Assembly: GCA_004519485.1 (NCBI GenBank)
Contig: CP038119.1
Location: 659,332 to 723,331, forward strand
From: Nannochloropsis oceanica
Taxonomy: Eukaryota > Sar > Eustigmatophyceae > Eustigmatales > Monodopsidaceae
Reading direction: 5' to 3'
Length of the DNA stretch: 64,000 bases
Shown piece after piece: positions 40,488-52,337 of the stretch. Below the pieces are notes generated by a model. That model searched no databases and had not been told where the DNA came from. It saw nothing but the letters and a program-made list of their open reading frames with translations. How positions within the stretch are numbered: the first letter of the stretch is position 1; each line of letters opens with the position of its first letter. Made by a program: the position numbers and the translations under genes.

Positions 40488-43400
40488 ATGTGTGCAGGGA
40501 CAAGGGTAAAGGTGGCGAGCGTCTTTTCCCTTCCTCCCTCTTTAGCAGTATCAGCACCACCACCATCCTCCTTCTCCTCCTCAACGGGATTGGACACCAC
40601 GGCCAGCAGCTTTTCGCCCTCTTCCACAAGGCAAATTAAACCACGGAGGGCGCGCAAGCAGCACAAAAATCACACACTTGTCCTAGCAACGGTGGCAGCA
40701 CTCGTTGGAGGGAGAGATAGAGGCGTCGATGGCGCCTTTATTGGAGTAGGAAGTGGCGTGGTGTGTGGGGGGAGGAGACGAGGAGGGGAGGAGCTAGGTC
40801 CATGGCAGTCAGCCACGCCTACCTCTCTCAATGACGATGGTGGGTCTGCCGAAATATGCCTAAGCACGACGACAAGCAAGTGGCGGAGACGAGGAAGGAT
40901 GGCCACGGCAGTGGCATCATCATCACCACCACCACGATCTTCTTGTTCCTCCTCCATTCGGCCAGATTCGGCTACCGCCACCCCGTCTTTTTCATCGTCA
41001 TCATCCTCCTCCTCCCGTCCCTCCTCATCTCCCTTTCCTTCCTCCTCCACGTCCTCCTGTTGGGCCTGGCCACTAATCCTTCCCCCTCTCTCCCTCCCCT
41101 CCCTCCCTCGCCGGCTTCTCCCCCTCCTTGCCGCCTATCTCCCCTCCTTCCTCGCTCCCTCCTTCCCTTTCTCCTTCTCATTATCCTCCTCCTCCTTTTC
41201 CTCCTCCATTGTTGCTGCTGCTGCCGGTGGAGGTGGAGGTGGTGGTGGAGGACAGGAGCGAGAGGCCGTGAGTCTAGAATATCTCCATCGTCGAAGCGGG
41301 AGGGAGGGAGGGAGGGCGGGAGGGAAGACGGGCATCGATTACGGCTGCCTGGTAGGTCGTTGTGGGAAGGAGCTTGGGATGGCATTGGTGGATTTCCGGT
41401 AAGGAGGGGAGGAAGGGAGGGAGGGAGGGAGGGAGGGTCTTTTTTCAATTCCGACGTAAGTCATGTGGCACATGTAATCATTTTTCCTCCCTCCTCTTCC
41501 TTCCTTTCCTTTTCTTTCCTTCCTCCCTTCTCTTTTTCTTCCTCTTTCCTTCAACCTCACGTGAACGCACGCACGCATGTATCTCACACCCACCCCCACG
41601 CCCACAGGGGGATGCATGAATTGACTTGCCTCGTAACATGCGGTCCTTCCGACTTGGCCTGTCAGGTACATAGGCCCTCCCTCCCTCCCTCCCTCCCTCC
41701 CTCCCTCCCTCCCTCTCTATCAATCTTGCCGCTTTCCCTCTTTGTCTCCCTCCCTCTCAAATCTCCCTCCGTATGTCCTCAGTCTCCGTCCGGACCTTCC
41801 CCCCATTCCTCCTTCCACATCACCCAACCCTCCCTCCTCCCTCCCTCCCTCCTCCCTCCCTCCCTCCCTCCCCCCCTCGCTAGATGCGGTGCGGCGACAT
41901 GTACAAGATGGACGTCCTTCAAAACTTCCACACGTGTGCCATCAGCCAGCACCAATGCGTGCCGCAACGAGTGGAAGAAGAAAATAAGGCAAGCCCTCCC
42001 TCCCTCCCTCCCTCCTTCCCTCCCTCCCTTCCTCCCTCCCTCCCCTTCTTCCGCCGTGTTAGATCACCTGCTTTCCTGCTTGTATTCTAAAGAACATTCA
42101 GATTTTGAATACCATCTCACATCCCTCCCTCCCTCCCTCTCGCCCGCCCGCCCTCTATGGCAGCTCCCCGACCCCTCCCTCCTTGTTCCCTCCCTCTCCC
42201 TCCCCTCCCTCAACGGCGAGTGGTTCATCACCCACGGCATTAACCCCATCATGGACTGTTTTCCCTGTCAGCACCATCAGGTGGGTGGGTAGGTCGGGAG
42301 GTAGGGAGGTAGGAAGGTATAGAGAGACTGAGAGGCGCACGCCCTGCCTGCATTCTTTTCCCTCCTTTCTTCCCTCCGTCACTCCCTCCCTCCCTCCCTC
42401 CCTCTCTCCCTCTCTCCATTTGCCATGACGAGGGTACTTTTCGCAAAAGCTGATCTTCTAAGCCTTGCCTCCCTCCCTCCCTCCCTCCCTCCCGCCCGCC
42501 CGCCCGCCCGCCCGCCCTCCCACCTTCCTCCCCTCCTTCAGGCGCTGGTCGAGCTCCCTCCCTCTTCTCCTATCCTCCTCCACTCCTCCAGCACCACCAA
42601 GCAGCAGCAATCACATCAACCTCTATCATCACAACAAGAAGGAGGCAAAGGGGTTCCAGGCAGTGTCTCTTCCCCCCCTCCCTCCCTCCGTCCCTCCATC
42701 GTTTTTGACGTTTCCTATCAGGTGTCTCATGACCAGGGGAAGGAAGGTCCTTTTCTTCAAACGTTCACACGGAATCTCCAGCAGCATTTCACGCAGGTAC
42801 GCCCTCCCTCCCTCCTTCCTTCCCTTCCTTCCATCTCTTCCTTCCGTCCTCCTCACCCCTCTATCCCCCTCCTCTTTCCTCCTTCCTTCCCTCCCTCCCT
42901 TTCCTCTTCCCCCCCCCTTGCTCACCCCCCTCCTCTTCCCTCCCTCCCTCCCTCCCTCCCTCCCCTTCTTCTTTTCTATTCCTCCCACCCCCTTCCTCTT
43001 TTCTTCCTTTCCTCCCTCTCTTCTTCCCTCCTCTCCATCCCTCTCACTCCCCTCCTCTTTCTTCCCTCCCCTCCTCCCTCCCTTCCTCCCTCCCCCAGGA
43101 TTCTCTTTACCCCGGCCTCCTCCACGCTCGAGCTCAAGGCTATCTCCAACAAGAAGACGATTGGTACATTCTGGCTGCTGATCCCGAACGGTAAGTCTCC
43201 CTCCCTTCCTCCCTCCCTCCTTCCCTCTATGCCTGCCTGCCTGTCGTGCATTGATTCTTTCCAAATTCTCACGTTCCTCCCTCTCTCCTTCCCCCCCTTC
43301 CCTCCCTCCCTCTCTCAGCTACATGTTTGTCTGGTATGAGGGTTGCAACAAGGCCTGGTGTGGTTTTACCGGTGGCGTCGTTTTTTCCCGCACCCCCTCC

Positions 43401-43511
43401 CTTCCTCCTTCCCTCTACCCTTCCCTCGAGGAGACGGCGCGCAAGGTGGGGGTGAAGGGAGGGATCGAGGGCATGTGCAAAGTGGACAACACTCAGTGTA
43501 ATTTGAAGTAA
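40488..43511 (+). CDS. Violaxanthin de-epoxidase family protein (VDE/VDR-like)
   Basis: Seven exons in phase: 40488-41398, 41608-41665, 41884-41988, 42164-42280, 42542-42796, 43099-43190 and 43319-43511, about 576 aa. Exon 1 has a roughly 270-residue Ser-rich leader and may hide an intron or another start. The recognisable part begins with the Cys-rich domain: YGCLVGRCGKELGMALV, ELTCLVTCGPSDLACQ, RCGDMYKMDVLQNFHTC and QCVPQRVEE. The lipocalin domain follows: LPDPSLLVPSL, LNGEWFITHGINPIMDCFPC, then EDDWYILAADPERYMFVWY and GFTGGVVFSRTPSLP, ending with VDNTQCNLK. VDE converts violaxanthin to zeaxanthin in the thylakoid lumen for photoprotection; VDR is a less understood relative. Two Cys positions common in VDE appear replaced and DCFPCQ differs from the VDE DAFDCQ, so a VDR-like role is possible. 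One intron (donor at 41989) is GC-AG. Confidence 0.82.
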
Positions 43512-44757
43512 AGGGTGCAAACTCTCCCTCTCTCCCTTCCTCCCTCCTCTTCTTCCTTGCGTGAGCGGGGAGGAGGATGGAGAAGAGGGCGAGGAGAAGT
43601 AGGAGAAGGAGGAGAGGAACGAGGAATAGGAAGACGGTGACGACGTTGATGGTGGTCCTTCTGTGAAGAGGATTAATAGAAAAGTAGATGAAAGAAGTGG
43701 AGAAAAGTGATTTGGCGGGGAGAAGAGAATGAGGAGGGGGGGGGTAAAGGGTGTACAAGGAAAAGAAAGGAAGCAAGACATTGCCAGTAGCATAGAAGCA
43801 TGCAAATATAGGTTAGAAAAATGAATCAACGACCCCTTACTTTGAACACCTGCGTGTAAATCCTACCACTTACAGGTCCTTAATTTTCTTTTTGTCGTCA
43901 ATCTTCTCCAGGCCTTCGGCTGTCTCCTCCATTTTTCCCAAGCCTCCTCCTCCCCTTCGCAGAATTTACTCTTTTCCCCCTATGCAAGAAAGACATCTCC
44001 TATCTAGCAATGTCATCCACTAGACAATGAAAAAAAGACTATGCAGCTTGAGGAAATCATGACCTTCCGGAAGAAAAACATCGGGGCGCTGAGCACAAGG
44101 AGCCAAAGTAGCTCGTTGGTTTGGGATGAGCGTTTTCCCCATCACCTAGTCGGGGACGATGGAGAGCTCGGCCTCTCTTGCTGATTCGCCGAGGCAGTAA
44201 AAGGCCTTTCTCATCTATCTCATTGATGAAATGAGGGTTTAGAAGTTCAAGGAAACGCGACCCTTCGGAGGGAAAGCATAGGCAGCCGCGAGGACCAGGG
44301 GCCCATGTCTTAAGAAAAACGTTACCCATCCCAAATACTGGGTCACTCCAGGGCGGCTGCTCCTGCTGTTTCTGCATGCTCCGTCATCCCTTCCCCATCA
44401 TCCATCCCCTGCAAAACAGTAGGTATAAAGTAGCACACCTTGGAGCACATCGTGCAGCTCTCGATCTCATGTGGGGGTGTTGGGGGCATTTATGCGGCGA
44501 CGGCAATTCCATGGGCCTCCCTCATCGATTCGCCAAGCCCGTGATGGACCTTCTATCTACAACCCACTCGGCTACACACCCAAAAACACACGCACGCACA
44601 CAATTGAAGAGTTTATCATGCCTTTCACGCATCGCCCGCTCTGGGTGCGAACTTTACTCGCCGATGGGGTGCATAGTAGGTCTCCCATGCTATTATGAGA
44701 CCAAATTAACTGATGGGTCTGACATGCCTTCTCCTCTTTCTCAACCCCCGACATAGT
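43512..44757. other. Upstream region of glycosyltransferase copy A, with repeats
   Basis: The 3' part of the VDE-family gene is followed by purine-rich sequence (43510-43800). From about 43905 the sequence resembles 58915 onward upstream of copy B (shared GAATTTACTCTTTTCCCCCT and nearby segments), showing that the duplication once included the promoter. One copy of a roughly 310-bp repeat (R1) lies at about 44346-44652. Confidence 0.6.
44346..44652 (+). repeat. Repeat R1, upstream of glycosyltransferase A
   Basis: It begins with CAGGGCGGCTGCTCCTGCTG and ends near CATCGCCCGCTCTGGGTGC. Two related copies (R2, R3) lie upstream of the second glycosyltransferase. Shared internal blocks include TGCGGCGAC, GGGCCTCCCTC and the GCCAAGCCC-TGATGGACCTT segment. 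Moderately diverged. Confidence 0.75.
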
Positions 44758-46581
44758 ATGAAGCCGCTTCATCATCAATGCCTGGCCATTTTGGGTATTC
44801 TTGCATGTCTACTTTTGGGATTTAGTGATGCGGCTGGCCATAACACCAGCGCTTGTCTTGCAATGATCATGAAGAACGAGGGGCCAATATTGCCCCGCCT
44901 TTTTGATAGTATTCGCGGCTTTGTATCGGAATATTGTGTCATGGATACCGGCTCGACGGACGATACTGTGGATGTATTGAGAGCTATTGATATGCCGGGA
45001 AAGATTTTGCACGGACCCTTCATCAACTTTGCCCAGGCACGCAATGCGATGATCAATCAGTGCCGTGAGGTGATGACCTCGTGTGATTACTTTGTGCTTC
45101 TGGATGCGGACATGGTGCTGCGTGTTGATCCGGCATGGAATTGGGATGATCTGGATGGGAAGGATGTGTACAATTTGATTCAGATCTCAAGTGTGGAGTA
45201 CGAGAACGTGCGGATCATCCGTCGCACGGCAGACCGAATCAAGGTAGTGGGCGCAACCCATGAGTACTACGATGTGCCCGATGATTACACGCGAGGGCTG
45301 ATCCCTAAAGACTTGGTATATATTGATGACGTGGGCGATGGAAAAGCCAAAGGAGACAAATCACAACGCGATGAGCGGTTGCTCCGGCAGGAGCTTGCAG
45401 ACGACCCAAACAATCCACGAACAATCTTTTACTTGGCAAATACCCTAAGGGATATGGGAAGGTACGCCGACGCCATACCCTATTACGAGCAGCGCAGTCA
45501 CATGGACAACGGATGGTGGGTGGAACGGGACTATGCTGTGTACATGCTTTCTCGATGCTACCTGGCGCTAGACGACGTCGCCAATGCTAGGAAGTACGGT
45601 GAGCTATCGGCGAGCATCTCGAACCGAGCAGAGCCTCTGTACGACTTGATCTACTACCTGCACCACCGCGAACAGTATGCCTTGGCATGGTATTACTATA
45701 CTCTAGCGTCCGGTATCCCTAAACCTCCAGTGGACCAAGCACTGTTCATTGTCTTGGACATATATGCTTTCTGGCTTGATTTCGAACAGGCGACGCTATC
45801 GCGGCATATTTATCCTACTCAACCCACACTTGTCCTTGAGGCAGGGTTATCGTTCTTGAACAATGTGCATGCGCCCCAGCACTTGCGGAACTACTTTTAC
45901 AAGAGAGAATGGGGCTCACATACAGTGCAATATCTCGAGACTAACATGTCGTACCACCATTATGATGCGACACACGCCAAGACGTTCTGGCAGTTCATAC
46001 TTCACCCAACATCCTCAACAGCAAGTGATAATACCACCGATGTGGACAACTCGTGCCATCTCAGCTTATTGGAAGGACATAGACCCGAGGAACTCATGGA
46101 CGATGAGACTCTTCCAAACCACCTTCCATTATTTGCGACCATGCCTGAGGTGGAGGTGTCGTGCATAAACCAGTGGTACCCTATGCAGATAGGTAAAGTG
46201 GTGGAGGGGGTATGTGAGGTGCACACCTCTGTTGCGACTCCTCGCAGTTTCTCGTTCCTAAGCAAAGGCAGCAACGGTGCTCTGTATCAAGACGCCACGT
46301 GGTTTTTAGCAAAGTCGCATACCGAAGATACGGCATCAGGCAGAGTGCTTTTCCACTTTGTTGTCATAGATGCTAGTTCTCGCATCAAAACTTATACGTT
46401 GCCCTTTATGCTGAGGGAGACGCCGTCTGGTACGAATGCCGAGACGGCTTTGTTCTTGCGAGAGGACGAAATCATCATCGTTTTCATTGATGGTGAGGAT
46501 GCGGGGGACGTGACATCTGTGGTCCATCGCCTCCCGTTGATAGCTTTGGGCCCGTTGCTAGTGACAGGACCTAAGCATTAA
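44758..46581 (+). CDS. GT2-like glycosyltransferase with TPR-like region, copy A
   Basis: Intronless, 607 aa. I use the ATG at 44758 rather than the in-frame ATG at 44713 because the near-identical copy B has only this one. The N-terminus is a signal peptide or anchor (CLAILGILACLLLGFSDAAG) followed by a Cys and Asn-Thr-Ser. The GT-A core shows CLAMIMKNEGPILPRLFDSI, YCVMDTGSTDDTVDVLRAI, GPFINFAQARNAMI and YFVLLDADMVLRVD, where DAD is the metal-binding DxD. Helical TPR-like repeats follow (TIFYLANTLRDMGRYADAIP, YMLSRCYLALDDVANARKY). The C-terminal 200 residues resemble no family I know. It probably acts in the ER/Golgi lumen on a glycan; acceptor unknown. It differs from copy B by five residues, including an Asn that completes an Asn-Met-Ser glycosylation site absent from B. 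Confidence 0.85.
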   Translation: MKPLHHQCLAILGILACLLLGFSDAAGHNTSACLAMIMKNEGPILPRLFDSIRGFVSEYCVMDTGSTDDTVDVLRAIDMPGKILHGPFINFAQARNAMINQCREVMTSCDYFVLLDADMVLRVDPAWNWDDLDGKDVYNLIQISSVEYENVRIIRRTADRIKVVGATHEYYDVPDDYTRGLIPKDLVYIDDVGDGKAKGDKSQRDERLLRQELADDPNNPRTIFYLANTLRDMGRYADAIPYYEQRSHMDNGWWVERDYAVYMLSRCYLALDDVANARKYGELSASISNRAEPLYDLIYYLHHREQYALAWYYYTLASGIPKPPVDQALFIVLDIYAFWLDFEQATLSRHIYPTQPTLVLEAGLSFLNNVHAPQHLRNYFYKREWGSHTVQYLETNMSYHHYDATHAKTFWQFILHPTSSTASDNTTDVDNSCHLSLLEGHRPEELMDDETLPNHLPLFATMPEVEVSCINQWYPMQIGKVVEGVCEVHTSVATPRSFSFLSKGSNGALYQDATWFLAKSHTEDTASGRVLFHFVVIDASSRIKTYTLPFMLRETPSGTNAETALFLREDEIIIVFIDGEDAGDVTSVVHRLPLIALGPLLVTGPKH

Positions 46582-47806
46582 AAGGGTGCTGCTCCAGTTA
46601 TGATAAACGTACTAACCTCTGCAATATATTGCCCCCTCCAAAGACTCTGTACTTTCCCTGTGTACTTTCAAAACCTTGCATCCCGACGCGCTGCTCTCAC
46701 TCTTACAGTACATGTACGATGGGAGTGGCCTGTACCTAATTCCTCGTGTCAGTCTATTGAGAAAAAGTCAACCAATGCCAACCAAAGAACCAATCACGAA
46801 GGCAATAAAATAGCACTGACGCTTTCTTTTGTCTTTGTGTCCATTGTTTTTCTCGTCACTATGATAGATTCCTCAGATTCTTTATTTGAGATTCATAATT
46901 CTTTAGGCTCGAAAGTAGTCGTTTTTTTGAAAAAAATGCTCTTGCCGTGGCTGCGGTTAGGAGGGCGTGGAGGAGAATGATTTGGATAATGCGGGACGAC
47001 CGGCAGCCAAAGGAACGGCTTGTTTAGAGCGGGTTGGCGTCGTCGTTCCGCGGAAATCTACCCTAACAACCAGGACAGGCTTCTTTTGTTGTTCATAATT
47101 TGATAGAAGGAGATATCACCATGCCCGGGCAAAAGGACATGATGGCGATTAAAAGACCCAAAAAAACAAACAAACACATGTATCCTCCTGTACGCCAGGG
47201 TTCGAGGAAGGGGAGGAGATGTCTCCCCTATCCTCTCCTCTTCCCACTCACTATTCTTCTCCAAATCGGAATGCTCACGCCTAGCGCCATCCGTCAGGAA
47301 GAATGGCTTCAATGCGCGACCACCGATACAATTTACCAAGAGCAGGTCTGTATGACCAGTTCGTTAGTATGACGATACTACCCCCACCAGCAGCAGCAGC
47401 ATTATTCGAATGACCACCACCATCACCCACAAGTAGTAACGCAATATCAATTAGGCTTATCCACCATAATAGCACCGTTACAACGAGTAGCACGAACACT
47501 TCCGTGCGGACGAATACTTGCCAGATGCGTCATGTACAGCAAACATATTCTTTATGCGAATCAAAATTATATTTAAAAGCAAGGTCGATCAGCTGCGGGC
47601 TTCCTTAGTAGTAATTTTGTTTATTTCTTTCGCTTTTATTTTAAGCACACATAGAAACATGCATGACACAGAGACACATACACGCAAATACCTCACGGAA
47701 GAATAAGTTTCCTTTAATTGTTCACCTTTTCCTACATTTCGCTCTCTCTCTCTCCCTCTCTTCCTTTTTCCCTCCCCTATCTCTCTCTCTCTCTGTAATG
47801 CGGCGA
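46582..47806. other. 3' flank of glycosyltransferase A and intergenic DNA
   Basis: The first about 40 bp after the stop are identical to copy B, then the two flanks diverge, with patches of similarity to about 46830 (for example CCTGTACCTAATTCCTCGTG and AACCAATCACGAAGGCA). The remainder to the ABC gene 3' end is mixed sequence with CT repeats near 47741-47792. No gene recognised. Confidence 0.5.
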
Positions 47807-50800
47807 TTAGTCGTTCAAGTAAGCTGTCTAGGAATGGAAAGAAGAGAATGATAAAAAGGAGGAAGCGGGGAGGAGGGGAAGTAAGAATATGCACATGACC
47901 GAATGATAAAGATAAAGCCCCATGTTCAAACTATCTCCCTCATCCCTCCTTCCCAGCTTCTCTTCCTTCTCTCTCTCTCTCCCCCCCATTCCTCACCTGC
48001 TGCGTCGCCATGAGTGTTCGGTAGTGGCCCGCTGCAGAGGGAGCCATGAGATCGGCATGTTTTCCTTCCTCCACTACCTGCAGAGGAAGGAGGAGGAGGG
48101 GGAAGGGCAGGTACGTGTGAGAGGAGGGCTATTTTGTGTGTCATAAGTATGTCGAACCTTCCTTTTCCTCTGACCTCCTTCCATCCCTCCTCTTTCTCGT
48201 CTCACCTTTCCCTTTTTCAAGACGATAATGTTGTCAGCTTTGATGACCGTATCAAGCCTATGGGCAATGACGAGCGTTGTCCGCCCCGCCATAAGATTCT
48301 CGAGGGCTTCTTGCACTGGATGATAATTATAGATAGGAGTTTGAGGGGAAGATTGAGGAAGGGCGCGGAGAGGTGGAGATGTATATCTTATATGCCCGCA
48401 TGATGCTGGTATACAGCGATGCAAAAAATCCAACAGACAAGATGGATTATCAAATCAGTTTTGGTATCAAAACACCATTAAATGCATCGGTTGGGGGAGC
48501 GATCGGAGTAGGAAATCAAGCGCTTGGTACTCACTGCAAGCCCTCCTTTTCCCCTTTATCTTCTTCGTTTCCCCATTTTCCCTGTCTTCCTCGCTTTCTC
48601 TATTGATGTCTTTACCTAGTTTCGCAGAGAGAGCGTCTAGAGCTGATGTCGCCTCATCCAATACCAAGATCTGTACGAAAGGGAGGGAGAGAGACAGAGA
48701 AAAAAGAGGATTTAGCTAGGTTTAAAGAGAAAAATAAGGAAGGATAGAAAAGAAAAGTCTCGAGCCAAATTTTGTAAAAAAAGAGGGAAAGAGACAAAGA
48801 AGAAGTGAGTTTCAATTGATAGGGGGACGGAGTAAGGGTTCCCTACAAATAAATAAAAAACGTCTACCTTGCTATCCTTCAGGATGGCGCGGGCAATGGC
48901 AAGTCTCTGTCGTTGTCCTCCAGAAAGCTGTACACCGCCTTCACCAATTATTGTGGTCATACCGTCAGGGAAAGCGCAGATGAAGTCTAGCGCGTTGGCA
49001 CGGCGGGCAGCCTCATAAATGGAGACCTGGGTGAGCATGAGGAATAGGGGAAAGGAGAGAGGTACAGGTGAATGATACGATGACCCCCCTTGCCTTGTTT
49101 AAATTCAATATGATTCCCCAGCTGATTTTTACATAAGCGTGTCCACCAGCCATTGGAAGGGTGGTTGAAAGGAAGGAGGGCAATGAAGGGTATTCAAGAC
49201 GGAGGAAGGGAGCAAAGGACGCTGGACAAGACACCTACCATCAGCTCGGCATCGTCTTGAATGTCTGCTTCCGTCCTCTTGGATTGTTCGCCATAGGCTA
49301 TGTTGTACGCAATTGAGCCGCTGAACAAATTAGGGCTCTGGCCTACCAGCGCGATCTCCTTGTTGAGAAGGGATGGCGGGAGGGACTGCGAATGTAGAGG
49401 TGATCAGGAAGTGAAAAAATAAAATCCAACTCCTTACCGTGCTTTAATTTTCCCTCCTTCACCCCCTCCCTACTTTCTTTCATTTCGTCCGCTCCCTTCC
49501 TACCTGCAATGGCTGTCCATCAATCAATATATCGCCCGTCGAAGGTGCGTAGAATTGAGACAAGATCTGGGTGAGCGTCGTTTTGCCCGCTCCCGAAGGC
49601 CCAACCACAGCAGTGAGCGTGCCTGGGCGTAGGGTGAGAGAGACACCGCTGGGGAGAAGAGGAAAAAAGGAGAGAATAAAGTGAACATTCGTGCGTGCAT
49701 ATACTCGAGTCCACTATCGCATTTTAATTCAAAAATTAATATCGACGTGTCGTTTTCTCTATCTGCTTCCCCTCTACCTATCCCTCTGTCTCTCATTTTC
49801 TTCCTTCCTCATTTACCGTAAAACGGGAACGTCTGCCCGATTAGGGTAGGCGAAGACAACGTCCTTAAACTCGACATGGCCGCTTATTGTCAAGGACCCC
49901 TCTTCATTTCCCGAGGGAGAAGAAAGGGAGGAAGGGAGGGAGAGACGGGTGGGATGTGTTTCGAGAACACTCATGACATGGTCAAGGAGGGTGGTGCCTC
50001 GCTTCAAGTCCGCCCAGCTATAATTGATGCCCTGGATTGCGAAGTTAAGCGAAAAGCAATACCCGATAAACGCCACCAACGCCGCCGCGCCCATCTCCCC
50101 TTTTTGCACCAGAAATCCTCCCAAAGTTGAGACGGTGAAAATCGAAAAGTAAATGGCAAAGCGCGAGCAGCTTTCCATAATGCCACGGTTGCGCCCGGCC
50201 TCAGAGGACAGAGACCGAGTATTAGAAAGTCTGTAACGATAACGCGCCGTCTCTTTGGCCTCGGCGGCGAAGCTTTTGACTTCGCGGATGTTGCGGACTA
50301 CTTCCATGGCACATCCGTTTTCGGCGGCCAGGGCTCGGCCTTCTTTCAGGATGGTCTTGGTGAGGCGTCGACCGAGTTGGGCCTGTTTAAATTACAAAAA
50401 AGATATGGACATATGGTGGGAGATTTGATATTTGCGCTTAGATCCTTGTGGAGCGTACTTCTAGGAGAATTTCTTGCCTCTTTCATTGTCCCAGACTTAC
50501 AGTTATGGTTGCGACGGAAGGGATGACCAACGAGAAAAGCAAGCCCAGGCGTGGTTGTAGCTTGAAGAGGAGTACTGTTCCAACGATGGCTTCAAGGATC
50601 GCGCGAAGGCCACGGTCCCGTTGAAGGTTGCCATACAAGATATCTGATGATAGTGACAGGTGGGGAGAAGTAGGGAGTAAAAGGAGGTAAGGATGTGTGT
50701 GAATATGATTCTGACCAGCTTTGGGCCGAGTGCAAGAGTCTCCCTTTGCATAGAAGCTTGGTATGTTAGAATTATATGTGCCCCTCTCGCTGGATTTACC

Positions 50801-52337
50801 CTTTAACCCGCTTATGTCTTGTGACAGATAAGAAGTTATCTCGCCAGGTCCGGCTTTGTCGAAGAATTCAACTTCTTGCTCCAAAAGCTTCGTGAATACC
50901 GCATCCTATTTGAATCATGGAGGATACACCTCATTAGCACGGGCAGACTCGAACGAAGAAAAAAACAAGCATGTCCGTTATCCCCACTTCTCCGTCGTTC
51001 CTTTCCTCCTTTTTGCCCTACCTTGAGATTCATCACGCCCTTGGAGAAAAGGCCGGTCATGTGTCGAATATAAACCCACGTCAACAAGGGCTCACTTGTG
51101 TAGATCAGCGCCAGTAGTTGGAGAGCCTGGTGGGAAGGAGTAAGGGAAGGAGGATGAAAAACACACATGGTTAACATGGACGAGCACATAACCAGTCGAA
51201 GCGACGATTGATAATACATAGCAGCTCATCACACCTTACGTAAGGCCAACTTCCGTTCTCCCAAGGGAATCTCAGTCGGCATCAACAGCACATTTACCAC
51301 CCCTCCATAGCCCAGGGGCACCGCCACGGCCGCCGCGGTCGCAAAAGCTGAAAAGACAGCCCCTAAGGCCAGGTCTCGTTTTCGAAGTCGGGTTGGGGAG
51401 GACGTAGGTCCAGCAAATGCTGCCCAATTAAGGGTGCGGGTTTTGAAGGAGGGAACAGGGGAGGAAGGGGGGGAAGGAGGGACGGCGATAGTAGAGGGGC
51501 GGCTGGGACTAGTGGAGCTGCTACTGCTGCTGCCACCGCGGATGCGAAAGAGGGGGCAAAGAACCTTGACGGTGGAAAGAAACGTGTGGAGTCGACCGAA
51601 AAGAGGAGGAGACGATGAGTCGTTGGATGAATTGGAGGAAACAGCGGAGGAGGAAGGATCTGTTGGTGCATGTATGCGGAAAAGAGAATGAGAGAGGATA
51701 TAGGATGAAGACAGAGACGACGACTTGATAGATTAATTGAGCTGCTTAATGAAACTAAAATGAAAAGAGAAGGGAAGGCGGTGTATCACATGCGAGTGGA
51801 TCAATAAGGATGAGATATTAGAAACCAGCGAGAAAGACTGTGCTGGTTGTGGTAGTAGGAACACGAGGAATAGTAGGATGATCCATCGGATCGCCGCCGG
51901 GCAGAAAGAGGAAGTAGATAAGAATAAGGTATAAGAAAAATATGAGAAACACAGAAAGCTCGATGTATGTATTATCGTTGTTTATGGTGTATACATTGTT
52001 ATCGTTGAACCAAAACTCAAAACCTCCCCACCTCGCAATTTCCACTCGGGGGAGAGAAGCGGGAAAATGGGACAATATAAAGAAGAGAGATGAAACTGCG
52101 CAAATAAACAGACTTACCCGAAGCGGTGCCGATCCTGAAACCTGAACGTCTGGGGGATAATACTGTAAGGCTAGAGAGTTGGTACGTCGCTCGTGGCGTG
52201 GAGCCTTGACCCGGGCGAGGAAAGCGGGCGAGAAAAGGCAAGGGCGTGAAGGCATGCGCAAGGAGGGGAAGGGCAACAAGGAGGAAAATAGTAGATGGAG
52301 AGAGCTGCCGGCGAGATGGTGGTAACGGTAGTGGCAT
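47807..52337 (-). CDS. Plastid-targeted half ABC transporter (ABCB/TAP type)
   Basis: Thirteen minus-strand exons in phase: 52118-52337, 51235-51659, 51022-51126, 50800-50905, 50501-50643, 49817-50382, 49504-49648, 49239-49385, 48868-49026, 48616-48670, 48206-48315, 47997-48077 and a 21-bp last exon 47807-47827; about 760 aa. Residues 1-30 are a signal peptide ending AHA-F, typical of plastid preproteins. The membrane domain spans about residues 120-500 (e.g. [40 protein letters not shown]). The ATPase domain has [11 protein letters not shown], Walker [11 protein letters not shown]-loop [10 protein letters not shown], signature [16 protein letters not shown], Walker [13 protein letters not shown] and the switch His in LVIAHRLDT. 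Such half-transporters dimerise; plant plastid relatives are of the ABCB26 type. Substrate unknown. The last exon gives TAYLND and stop; reading through its donor instead would add a low-complexity tail. Confidence 0.9.

Noticed and set aside
40670-41050. 126-codon minus-strand frame rich in Asp/Glu
   Set aside because: It is antisense to exon 1 of the VDE-family gene, whose phase agrees with six downstream exons.
44713-44757. Upstream ATG that would lengthen glycosyltransferase A by 15 residues
   Set aside because: Copy B lacks it, and the homogenised tract and signal peptide begin at the ATG at 44758.
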